NCBI GenBank assembly: GCA_022360415.1
Contig: JAKSDB010000030.1
Span: 1-8,506 of the forward strand
DNA length: 8,506 nucleotides
DNA from: Chlorobiales bacterium
Lineage (GTDB): Bacteria; Bacteroidota; Chlorobiia; Chlorobiales; Chlorobiaceae
Reading direction: 5' to 3'
Position 1 is the stretch's first letter. Each line of letters opens with the position of its first letter. Position numbers and translations under genes: made by a program. Under the pieces are notes generated by a model. The model was given only the letters and a program-made list of their open reading frames with translations, ran no database searches and was not told where the DNA came from. This document shows positions 1 through 6,898 of this stretch, in pieces.

Positions 1-1452
1 CAGCAGGCCATACGCTATAACATGTACCAGCTTCTGATTAACGGTCCGAGACAAAGCGGAAGTATCGGGGCGAAGTTTCTCAGCTCGGAAGGATACCTCG
101 GACATGTCTTCTGGGATACAGAAATCTTTATTTTCCCCTTCTATCTCTACAATTTTCCCGGCATAGCGAAAAACATGCTTCTGTACCGTTATGAAACCCT
201 GCCGGGAGCGATAAAAAACGCGAAGAGAGCCGGGTATAAAGGGGCGAGGTATGGCTGGGAGACAGCAACGACCGGAGAAGATGTGACCCCGAGATTTGCC
301 TCGAAGCTTGAAAGGACCATACGCCTGATCTATACCGGAACGGAGGAAGACCATATCGTTTCGGATGTCATCTATGCGGTAGAAAGGTATTTCAGGGTGA
401 CCGGCGATACGGAGTTCCTGCTCGATCATGCACTGGAAATGATTTTTCAGACAGCCCGTTTCTGGGAAAGCCGTGTTGTAAAGTCAGGCGATGTTTTTGA
501 AATCAGGACGGTCATCGGTCCTGACGAGTTTCACGAACATGTGAACAATAATGCCTATACCAACTACCTCGTCAAATGGCATGTGAAGCTTGCCGCTACG
601 CTGTTTGAATATTTCAGCAGACGAAAAGTCAAGGAGTTCAGAAGCTTGTGCGAAAGGCTCCTGCTTGAAAGGAAAGAGGTTGAAAAGTGGAGCGAGATCG
701 GCGACAAACTCAAGTTCGCCATAGACGCGGATTCAGGACTTATCGAGCAGTTTGACGGCTACTTCGACCTGAAAGATTATGTGATCGCCCGCCATGATCG
801 CAAAGGCAGGCCGGTGCTGCCGCAGGGGATTTCCTACCGGAATATCGACAGGACCCGCCTGATAAAGCAGGCAGACGTCCTGATGATGTTTCTGCTGTTT
901 CCCCATGCCTTCAGTGATGAAGTAAAGCTGGCAAATTACAACTTCTACGAAAAAAGGGCGCTGCACAAATCTTCTCTCAGCCACTGCACGCACGCAATGG
1001 TCGGGCTTGCCGTCGGAAACCGACAGCATGCGTACCGGTATTTCATGAAAACCGCGCGGGTCGATCTGGAAAATCTGCATGGAAACACCGAGCTCGGTAT
1101 ACATGGTGCGGCTGTAGGAGGAACATGGCAGACGGCTGTAAGAGGTTTTGGAGGGCTGACACTCAAGTCGGACAGGATTGTGCTGAAACCCTGGCTGCCG
1201 AAAAGATGGAAACGTCTTTTGTTCAAGGTTCACTGGCGTGATCGTATGATCAGGCTTGATATCAATCACAAACATGTTTTGGCTGTCATCGAGTCGGATG
1301 ACAGCATGCCGATACCCTGCTCGTTCTGGGGGAAATGTTTTACCCTTTCAACAAATGAAGAGTATATGTTCAACTATGATCCGATAGAATGTGTAAAAAC
1401 CGGAGGATGTGATGAAGTCCCTGCGTATAGCGCAGATAGCGCCGCTCATTGA
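1..1452 (+). CDS. Glycoside hydrolase family 65 disaccharide phosphorylase (kojibiose/trehalose/maltose phosphorylase type), 5'-truncated
   Basis: The frame is open from base 1 (QQAIRYN before the Met at 22), so the true start lies upstream; only about 483 C-terminal residues of a family normally near 750-800 residues are present. GH65 phosphorylases reversibly split alpha-linked glucose disaccharides with phosphate, giving beta-glucose 1-phosphate, usually in the cytoplasm. Counting from the Met at 22, the (alpha/alpha)6-barrel signature GHVFWDTEIF is at residues 28-37. The VIGPDEFHEHVNNNAYTN block is at 164-181, with Glu169 the probable general acid. The phosphate-loop region GIHGAAVGGTW is encoded near 1093-1128; it favours phosphorolysis over the hydrolysis seen in acid trehalases. 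A short beta-rich C-terminal domain follows. The stop overlaps the downstream glycosyltransferase start, suggesting an operon. Substrate (kojibiose, trehalose, maltose, nigerose) cannot be decided from this fragment. No frameshift is seen. Confidence 0.9.
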   Translation, partial: QQAIRYNMYQLLINGPRQSGSIGAKFLSSEGYLGHVFWDTEIFIFPFYLYNFPGIAKNMLLYRYETLPGAIKNAKRAGYKGARYGWETATTGEDVTPRFASKLERTIRLIYTGTEEDHIVSDVIYAVERYFRVTGDTEFLLDHALEMIFQTARFWESRVVKSGDVFEIRTVIGPDEFHEHVNNNAYTNYLVKWHVKLAATLFEYFSRRKVKEFRSLCERLLLERKEVEKWSEIGDKLKFAIDADSGLIEQFDGYFDLKDYVIARHDRKGRPVLPQGISYRNIDRTRLIKQADVLMMFLLFPHAFSDEVKLANYNFYEKRALHKSSLSHCTHAMVGLAVGNRQHAYRYFMKTARVDLENLHGNTELGIHGAAVGGTWQTAVRGFGGLTLKSDRIVLKPWLPKRWKRLLFKVHWRDRMIRLDINHKHVLAVIESDDSMPIPCSFWGKCFTLSTNEEYMFNYDPIECVKTGGCDEVPAYSADSAAH

Positions 1453-2503
1453 GAGTGTGCCGCCTGCCGGGTATGGCGGTACTGAACGGGTTGTTTATTG
1501 CATAACCGAAGAGCTGGTCAGGCGAGGGCATGATGTCACGCTGTTTGCAACGGGAGATTCCCGCACATCGGCAAAGCTTTTTCCGATGGCAGATCGCGGG
1601 TTGCGGCTTGATGGAAAGCAGGGGGCGAGCGTTATCGGCTCCATGCTCGAGCTTGCGAAAGTCTACCATGAAATGGAGGGGCATTTCGATATTATTCACT
1701 CGCACGTTGATTTTCTCACCTTTCCCTTTGCGTCATTATCGTCAACACCGACACTGCTGACGATGCACGGTCGCCTTGACGTGCTTTACCTTGTCAAAGC
1801 GCTCCGGGCATACGCAAGACTCAATTATGTTTCGATCAGCAATTCCCAGCGCCGTCCGGTCCCGGATATAAACTGGGTCGGAACGGTATATCACGGTTAT
1901 CCCCCTGAATATTTTCCTTTCAATGATTCACCGTCCGACTATTTTCTTTACCTGGGACGTTTTTCCCCTGAAAAAAAGCCAGACCAGGCGATAAGTATTG
2001 CAAAAGCCTGTAACATTCCCCTGAAGATCGCGGCGAAGATCGATCCGTCGGAAAAAGAGTACTTCAGGGAGCAGATCGAGCCCATGCTCTACGACCCCCT
2101 TGTGGAATACCTCGGCGAGGTTTCGGAAAGCGGGAAAATAAAACTGCTGAAAAATGCCAGGGCGTTGCTCAATACCATAGACTGGCCTGAGCCTTTCGGG
2201 CTTGTCATGATAGAAGCGCTGGCATGCGGTACTCCTGTCATAGTCAGATCCTGCGGTTCGTCACCGGAAATCATACAGCATGAAAAAACCGGTTATTTGT
2301 GTGAAACGATCGATGATTTCAAGGATGCTGTCGAAAGTATCGGAAACATCAGCAGACATGCTTGCAGAAAGGATTTTATTGAACGCTTCAGCTGTAAAAG
2401 GATGGTTGATGACTATGAAAAAATCTTTTACCGTCTCAATGCTTCCGAGGCAAGGAAAACTGTTTCGCCGGCAGTACCGCGAAACATTGTTTCCTCCGGT
2501 TGA
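1412..2503 (+). CDS. GT4-like (group 1) glycosyltransferase
   Basis: Predicted 363-residue retaining GT-B glycosyltransferase that would move a sugar from a nucleotide-sugar donor to an unknown acceptor in the cytoplasm. The N-terminal Rossmann domain begins with a glycine-rich loop after strand one (PPAGYGGTER, residues 17-26), followed by HSHVDF (96-101) and TMHGRLD. The C-terminal donor-binding domain starts near YLGRFSPEKKP (180-190), whose Arg and Lys normally contact the donor phosphates. It carries the EX7E motif EPFGLVMIE (Glu260, Glu268) and GTPVI (273-277). The ATG at 1412 was chosen because GGAGG at 1402-1406 sits five bases upstream; a GTG at 1409 is in frame but too close to that site. 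The start lies inside the 3' end of the GH65 gene, implying co-transcription and coupled translation. The family call is firm. Donor and acceptor are unknown; a role in storage or compatible-solute sugar metabolism is only inferred from the GH65 neighbour. Confidence 0.88.
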   Translation: MKSLRIAQIAPLIESVPPAGYGGTERVVYCITEELVRRGHDVTLFATGDSRTSAKLFPMADRGLRLDGKQGASVIGSMLELAKVYHEMEGHFDIIHSHVDFLTFPFASLSSTPTLLTMHGRLDVLYLVKALRAYARLNYVSISNSQRRPVPDINWVGTVYHGYPPEYFPFNDSPSDYFLYLGRFSPEKKPDQAISIAKACNIPLKIAAKIDPSEKEYFREQIEPMLYDPLVEYLGEVSESGKIKLLKNARALLNTIDWPEPFGLVMIEALACGTPVIVRSCGSSPEIIQHEKTGYLCETIDDFKDAVESIGNISRHACRKDFIERFSCKRMVDDYEKIFYRLNASEARKTVSPAVPRNIVSSG

Positions 2504-2527
2504 TAAGTCGCCCTGAAATGTTATAAT
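2500..2527 (+). promoter_or_regulatory. Sigma-70-type promoter, probably for dnaE
   Basis: A -35 hexamer TTGATA (2500-2505, 5 of 6 to consensus) and a -10 hexamer TATAAT (2522-2527, 6 of 6) are separated by 16 bases. The -35 box overlaps the stop codon of the glycosyltransferase gene. Transcription would start near 2534, giving a leader of about 90 bases before the preferred dnaE start. This is by far the best promoter match I saw in the window and suggests dnaE is not solely dependent on the upstream carbohydrate genes. It is motif-based only. Confidence 0.65.
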
Positions 2528-2627
2528 GGAATGCCGGGAAAGAATGCGCGCTTTTCAGCCTCATTTTTGAATGGGGCGGTTCGCTTTCATGATACCCTGT
2601 TTCAGTTCTGTTACCGTTACGACAAGA

Positions 2628-5600
2628 ATGGATTTCGTACATCTGCATACGCACACGCATTATTCGATGCAAAGCAGCCCTGTTTTTCCGCAGGAGCTGT
2701 TTTCGGCCTGCAAAAAGAACGGGATGGACACCATAGCGGTTACTGACTATGCTGCTACATTCAACATGCCCAAGCTGTTCAGCCTTGCTCGTGAAGCAGG
2801 CGTGAGGCTGATTATCGGCAGCGAGATATACCTTCTTGAACAGGATGCCTACCACGACAGCAAAAGCTCTTCTTCTCCCTCTCTTGTGTTGCTGGTGAAA
2901 AACGAGGCGGGGTACAGAAACCTCTGCGTTCTTCTCTCGAAGGCGGCAAAGGAAGCTTTCGTCAACGGTGTCCCGCACGTCGACAGCAACTGGCTTGCCG
3001 ATGCTTCTGAAGGTCTGGTCTGCCTTTCAGCCTACTACGCCGGACGCATTGGAAGAGCACTGTTTGCCGGCAATTACGAAGAAGCTTCTTCGTTCGTGTC
3101 ATTGTACCGGGGAATCTACGGTGAGGATTTTTACCTCGAGCTGCAGCGGCACAACACCTCGTTTGACGAAACGCTCAATGCGGACACCATCAGGCTTGCC
3201 GGAGAAAACGGTATCGGGCTGGTTGCGACCAACAATGTTCACTATCTCGAAAGAAAAGATGCCGATCGTTACCGTGCCATGGTTGCAATCAGAACAAAGG
3301 AAAAATTGTCCAGCAATCAGCTTCAGTCCCTGCCGAACAGTGAAAATTACCTGAAAACACCGCAGGAGATGGCAAGGCTGTTCGATGATTCGTATGGCGA
3401 GATTGCAAACACGCATGCCATTGCCGGGAAGTGCTCCTACAGTTTTCAAAAAGAGGACCCGAAACTCCCGCTTTTTCCACTGCCGGAGGGATTTGATGAT
3501 GAAGCGCACTATCTGAAACATCTGACGTATGAAGGTGCCGGAAAAAAATATGCAGATCCGGAACCACAGGGCCTTTCCCTGAACATGATCAACGAAAGGA
3601 TTGAAAAAGAGCTGACAACCATCACGAGTATGGGATTCAGCTCTTACTTTCTTATCGTCAGCGACCTTATTGCCGCTTCACGCCGCATGGGCTATTCCGT
3701 CGGCCCCGGGAGAGGGTCCGCCGCGGGAAGTATCGTCGCCTATCTTACGGGGATTACAAGCATCGATCCACTGCGTTACAACCTGCTTTTCGAGCGCTTT
3801 CTCAATCCTGAAAGGGGCGGTATGCCGGATATCGACATCGATTTCACACCGGTCGGCAAACAGAAGGTGCTTGAATACACCGTCGAGAAATACGGTGAAG
3901 AAAGTGTCGCCAAGGTCATTGCGATCGGTACGCTCGGAGCAAGGAACGCCATCCGGGACGCGGGACGGGTGCTCGATGTGCCTTTGCCGGTTGTTGACAG
4001 GTTGGCCAAGCTTGTTCCGGGAAAGCCCGGGATTACCCTTGGAGAGGCGCTTGGAGAGGTCACCGAGCTCAAAGACCTCGTGAAAAGCTCCTCCCGGAAT
4101 ACCCGTCTGATGGATTGCGCCCGTGGTCTTGAAGGCAGGGCGAGAAACGTCTCCATGCATGCAGGCGCGGTCGTGATCACCAATGGCAGGCTTGACGAGC
4201 AGGTGCCTCTTTATGTGTCCAACAAGATCGAGACAGAAGCTCGCAAATATGCCGACGAGATGGGTCGGGAAGAGCTCGAGCAGGGGGCAGCCAGATCCGT
4301 CAGCGACGACAAGCAGGTTGTGACGCAGTTTGACAAAAACTGGATTGAAGATGCAGGGTTGCTCAAAATCGATTACCTCGGGCTCGAGACCCTTGCGGTT
4401 ATCGATGAAACCCAGCATCTCATCCGCAAGAGGCACGACGTCACGATTGACCTTGAAAATCTGCCTATGGACGACAGAAAGACCTTCAGGATTTTTCAGG
4501 AAGGCAAAATGGCCGGGATTTTCCAGTTTGAGTCCCAGGGCATGCAGAACTACATGACCAAACTCCAGCCGACGCAGATTGGTGACATCATTGCGATGAG
4601 CGCCTTATACAGACCGGGTGCGCTCAACGCGAAAATCGGCAAGAACCGCAACGCGGTCGACCTTTTTGTCGACAGGAAACACAACCGTGAGCCGATCGAT
4701 TACATGCATCCGATGCTCGAGGATATCCTCAAGGAAACCTATGGGGTGATCGTCTACCAGGAGCAGGTCATGCAGATTTCCCAGGTTATGGGCGATTTTT
4801 CGCTTGCAAAAGCGGACAATCTCCGCAAGGCGATGGGAAAGAAAAAGCCCGAGATCATGCAGAAGTTCAAGGCTGAATTTGTCGAAGGCGCAGTGAAACA
4901 GGGGGTTCATGACAAGCTTGCCAACAGGGTTTTCGACCTGATGGCAGAGTTTGCCGGATATGGTTTCAACAAAAGCCATTCGGCGGCATACGGGGTACTT
5001 GCATACTGGACAGGCTACCTGAAAGCCCATTATCCTGTCGAGTTCATGTCGGCCATTCTGAACAGTGAAATCGGTGATGCAAAGAGGATGAAACATCTTG
5101 CCGATGAAGCAAAAAGCTTCAATATTCCTGTATTTCCTCCTTCAGTAAATAAAAGCGATGCATTGTTTACGATCGAAGAAGCCGAAGGACGGTCCGGGAT
5201 ACGTGTCGGCCTGAACGCGATCAAACAGGTTGGCAACGCGGCCCGTGCGATCGTTTCTGCCCGGCTGTTGAGAAAAAAGGATTTTGTCAACATTTTTGAC
5301 CTGGCGGCTTCGGTTGATCTGCGGGTCGTGAACCGCAAGGCTCTGGAGTCTCTCATTCTTGCAGGTGCTCTCGATGAGATCGATGCTGACAGAGCGAAAC
5401 TCCTGGCCAATATGGACAAGGCAATCCGTTTCGGCCAGCTTCAGAATAAATCCGTGACACTTGGCCAGTGCGGTTTTTTCAGTGATGAATCGAACGAGGC
5501 CGTTCAGGATTCGCTTTACCCGGAAATGGAGGGCGCCGAACCCATGCCGGACAATGAGAGGCTTCAGGCAGAAAAAAAACTGGTCGGCTTTTATCTCAGC

Positions 5601-6191
5601 CGCCACCCTCTGGAACCCTATCGCCGGGACTGGGAGGCCTTTGCCAACCTCCATCTCAATGTCAGGGAAGTGCAACAGGCAAGACAGTACAAGGTTATCG
5701 GCATTGTTGTGTCAATACGTCACCACCAGGACAGAAAAGGCAGACAGATGCTTTTCGGGAGTATTGAAGATTTTACGGGCAAAGCCGATTTTACTGTTTT
5801 CGCAAGTGTGTACGAGCAGTTTCACAACCTTCTGAAATCCGAAGAAATAGTGATGCTGACCGTGGAGGCGGAAGCAGGTGGGGGCGGGTTGAAGCTTCTG
5901 GTCAAGGATGTCGTGCCGATAAGGAAGGTTCGCGAGTCCTGTATTGATAAAGTTATACTGAGGGTTGACGCGGATGATCCGACTGATCTGGAGAAGCTTG
6001 GGAAAGTGAAAAAGGTTTTTGAAGAGCACAAGGGCAGGACAGCGGTTGATTTCGAGGTCAAGGTTCAATCGGCGGGAAACATCGAAATGTTGCGATTATT
6101 CGCAAGAAGCAGTCCGATTGATCCTGATGAAGCCGTTTTGGGCAAGCTGGAAAATATACTCGGACCGGACAATGTTAAAATTGCCGGATAG
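2628..6191 (+). CDS. dnaE: DNA polymerase III, alpha subunit (DnaE1 type)
   Basis: Replicative polymerase catalytic subunit, 1187 residues, close to the usual 1150-1200. The ATG at 2628 gives MDFVHLHTHTHYS, the normal DnaE beginning; in-frame ATGs at 2571 and 2589 would add 19 or 13 unconserved residues. The PHP domain covers about 1-280. The C-family palm contains GPGRGSAAGS (359-368) and PDIDIDF (400-406), with catalytic Asp401 and Asp403, and Asp582 in LLKIDYLGL. The fingers include MSALYRPGAL (657-666) and AGYGFNKSHSAAYG (776-789). A helix-hairpin-helix region follows near 830-920. GQCGFF (946-951) resembles the internal beta-clamp-binding motif, and an OB fold spans about 1020-1090. There is no DnaQ-like exonuclease insertion, so this is not PolC. 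The PHP domain has Tyr41 in TDY where TDH is usual and Asn203 in NNVHY where Asp is usual, so metal-dependent activity is probably lost. No clear Shine-Dalgarno precedes the start. Confidence 0.96.
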   Translation: MDFVHLHTHTHYSMQSSPVFPQELFSACKKNGMDTIAVTDYAATFNMPKLFSLAREAGVRLIIGSEIYLLEQDAYHDSKSSSSPSLVLLVKNEAGYRNLCVLLSKAAKEAFVNGVPHVDSNWLADASEGLVCLSAYYAGRIGRALFAGNYEEASSFVSLYRGIYGEDFYLELQRHNTSFDETLNADTIRLAGENGIGLVATNNVHYLERKDADRYRAMVAIRTKEKLSSNQLQSLPNSENYLKTPQEMARLFDDSYGEIANTHAIAGKCSYSFQKEDPKLPLFPLPEGFDDEAHYLKHLTYEGAGKKYADPEPQGLSLNMINERIEKELTTITSMGFSSYFLIVSDLIAASRRMGYSVGPGRGSAAGSIVAYLTGITSIDPLRYNLLFERFLNPERGGMPDIDIDFTPVGKQKVLEYTVEKYGEESVAKVIAIGTLGARNAIRDAGRVLDVPLPVVDRLAKLVPGKPGITLGEALGEVTELKDLVKSSSRNTRLMDCARGLEGRARNVSMHAGAVVITNGRLDEQVPLYVSNKIETEARKYADEMGREELEQGAARSVSDDKQVVTQFDKNWIEDAGLLKIDYLGLETLAVIDETQHLIRKRHDVTIDLENLPMDDRKTFRIFQEGKMAGIFQFESQGMQNYMTKLQPTQIGDIIAMSALYRPGALNAKIGKNRNAVDLFVDRKHNREPIDYMHPMLEDILKETYGVIVYQEQVMQISQVMGDFSLAKADNLRKAMGKKKPEIMQKFKAEFVEGAVKQGVHDKLANRVFDLMAEFAGYGFNKSHSAAYGVLAYWTGYLKAHYPVEFMSAILNSEIGDAKRMKHLADEAKSFNIPVFPPSVNKSDALFTIEEAEGRSGIRVGLNAIKQVGNAARAIVSARLLRKKDFVNIFDLAASVDLRVVNRKALESLILAGALDEIDADRAKLLANMDKAIRFGQLQNKSVTLGQCGFFSDESNEAVQDSLYPEMEGAEPMPDNERLQAEKKLVGFYLSRHPLEPYRRDWEAFANLHLNVREVQQARQYKVIGIVVSIRHHQDRKGRQMLFGSIEDFTGKADFTVFASVYEQFHNLLKSEEIVMLTVEAEAGGGGLKLLVKDVVPIRKVRESCIDKVILRVDADDPTDLEKLGKVKKVFEEHKGRTAVDFEVKVQSAGNIEMLRLFARSSPIDPDEAVLGKLENILGPDNVKIAG

Positions 6192-6210
6192 ATTTAATAG
6201 GTATTTTTTA

Positions 6211-6239
6211 TTACTTTCAACACTGTTTGGTTGTATTAT
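6211..6239 (+). promoter_or_regulatory. Possible trxA promoter
   Basis: The 87-base AT-rich gap between dnaE and trxA holds TATTAT (6234-6239), 5 of 6 to the -10 consensus. A poor -35 candidate, TTACTT (6211-6216), lies 17 bases upstream. Transcription from here would begin near 6246 and give a leader of roughly 33 bases. The -35 match is weak and AT-rich DNA produces such hits by chance, so this is tentative. I see no hairpin with a T-run in this gap, so read-through from dnaE remains possible. Confidence 0.3.
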
Positions 6240-6278
6240 CGTAGAGTATGAATTTTCTTATCATTAAAACATTGTACA

Positions 6279-6608
6279 ATGAGTGGACAATATCTTACGG
6301 CTACCGACGAGAATTTTAAATCTGAAATTCTCGATTCAGACAAGGTGGCTCTTGTTGACTTCTGGGCCGCCTGGTGCGGACCGTGCCAGGTGCTCGGGCC
6401 GGTTATCGAAGAACTTGCGGGTGAGTTTGAAAACAAGGCGGTGATTGCGAAGCTTAATGTGGACGAGAATCCCAACACGGCGGCCCAGTACGGCATCAGA
6501 AGCATACCGACAATGTTGATTTTCAAGAACGGCGAAGTTGTCGACCAGATGGTCGGAGCCATGCCGAAAAACATGATTACCGAGAAGATCAACGCGCAGA
6601 TTGCCTGA
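6279..6608 (+). CDS. trxA: Thioredoxin
   Basis: Predicted 109-residue thioredoxin, the normal length, with the classic fold and no signal peptide, so cytoplasmic. It reduces protein disulfides and is itself re-reduced by thioredoxin reductase. The active site WCGPC is at residues 32-36 (Cys33 and Cys36), inside VDFWAAWCGPCQVLGPV. The cis-proline loop RSIPT places Pro77 opposite the active site, and the FKNGEVVDQMVGA segment with its glycine turn is typical. The residues after CGPC (QVLGP) differ slightly from the common KMIAP or RMIAP. The ATG at 6279 is the only start that fits the family; no Shine-Dalgarno sequence is visible upstream. A probable terminator follows at 6667-6712. The reductase gene trxB lies 290 bases downstream on the same strand and probably encodes the partner enzyme. 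Confidence 0.97.
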   Translation: MSGQYLTATDENFKSEILDSDKVALVDFWAAWCGPCQVLGPVIEELAGEFENKAVIAKLNVDENPNTAAQYGIRSIPTMLIFKNGEVVDQMVGAMPKNMITEKINAQIA

Positions 6609-6666
6609 GAGCACCCTTATAGCGGAGGTCATACCCGGGTCTGTTCGCGCAGGCACAGTAACTGAT

Positions 6667-6712
6667 AAAGCTGCTGACTACATGCTAAACAAGATAGCGG
6701 TCAGCAGCTTTT
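6667..6712 (+). terminator. Probable rho-independent terminator of trxA
   Basis: A perfect 12-bp inverted repeat, AAAGCTGCTGAC (6667-6678) with GTCAGCAGCTTT (6700-6711), ends in a TTTT run at 6709-6712. The 21-base interior can pair further through GCTA (6684-6687) with TAGC (6695-6698), leaving a 7-base loop. The T-tract is short and the AAAG at the left arm gives the same pattern on the opposite strand. Its position 58 bases after the trxA stop fits termination of trxA, or of a dnaE-trxA transcript. Confidence 0.75.
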
Positions 6713-6742
6713 CTCCCGTATCGTATATCCTGATCAAATTTA

Positions 6743-6879
6743 GGGAACCTCTTTATTGTCGAGAGCGCTACAAGGCGGACGGAGCCGGAGAAACCGGAGT
6801 GTACGAGAGAGTACATGAGGATTTCGAGCACCGACCAACGAAGTAATTCATGGTGCGCAACAAATAAATAGAGGAGCCC
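6743..6879. repeat. Palindromic MITE-like intergenic repeat upstream of trxB
   Basis: This 137-base block is an imperfect palindrome over nearly its whole length. The ends are related: the left starts GGGAACCTCTTTATTGTCG (6743-6761), and the reverse complement of the right end (6858-6879) reads GGGCTCCTCTATTTATTTG and on. The centre is a hairpin, TGTAC-GAGAGA-GTACA (6800-6815). The flanking arms also correspond: GGCGGACGGAGC on the left resembles GTTGGTCGGTGC in the reverse complement of the right. It has no believable gene and no clean target-site duplication (TTTA before it, GTTA after). I recall similar elements in Chlorobiaceae genomes, but that is memory, not a search. It ends 19 bases before the trxB start, so it must form part of the trxB promoter region or 5' leader. 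It could be a non-autonomous transposon relic or a structured RNA element. Confidence 0.7.
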
Positions 6880-6898
6880 GTTAAAAACCGCATTTACC

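Noticed and set aside
733..1275. 180-codon open frame on the - strand
   Set aside because: It lies fully antisense within the GH65 gene, whose motifs are unmistakable, and its translation shows no recognisable domain.
2571..2627. N-terminal extension of DnaE from the ATG at 2571
   Set aside because: The 19 extra residues are not DnaE-like, and the family normally starts a few residues before the HLH motif, which fits 2628. It is not impossible, because the promoter would include it in the transcript.
2436..2978. 180-codon open frame on the - strand spanning the dnaE promoter region
   Set aside because: It overlaps the 3' end of the glycosyltransferase gene and the conserved PHP start of dnaE, and has no recognisable motif.
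3678..4436. 252-codon open frame on the - strand
   Set aside because: It is antisense to the conserved DnaE palm domain; length is explained by codon bias of the real gene and no family features are seen.
6601..6846. Small open frame of 81 codons after trxA, and an opposing 92-codon frame at 6685-6963
   Set aside because: Both run through the terminator hairpin and the palindromic repeat; palindromes create open frames in both directions and neither has a protein-like sequence.
6743..6879. CRISPR repeat or tRNA-like structure
   Set aside because: There is one palindromic unit without regularly spaced direct repeats, and no cloverleaf with a T-loop sequence can be drawn.
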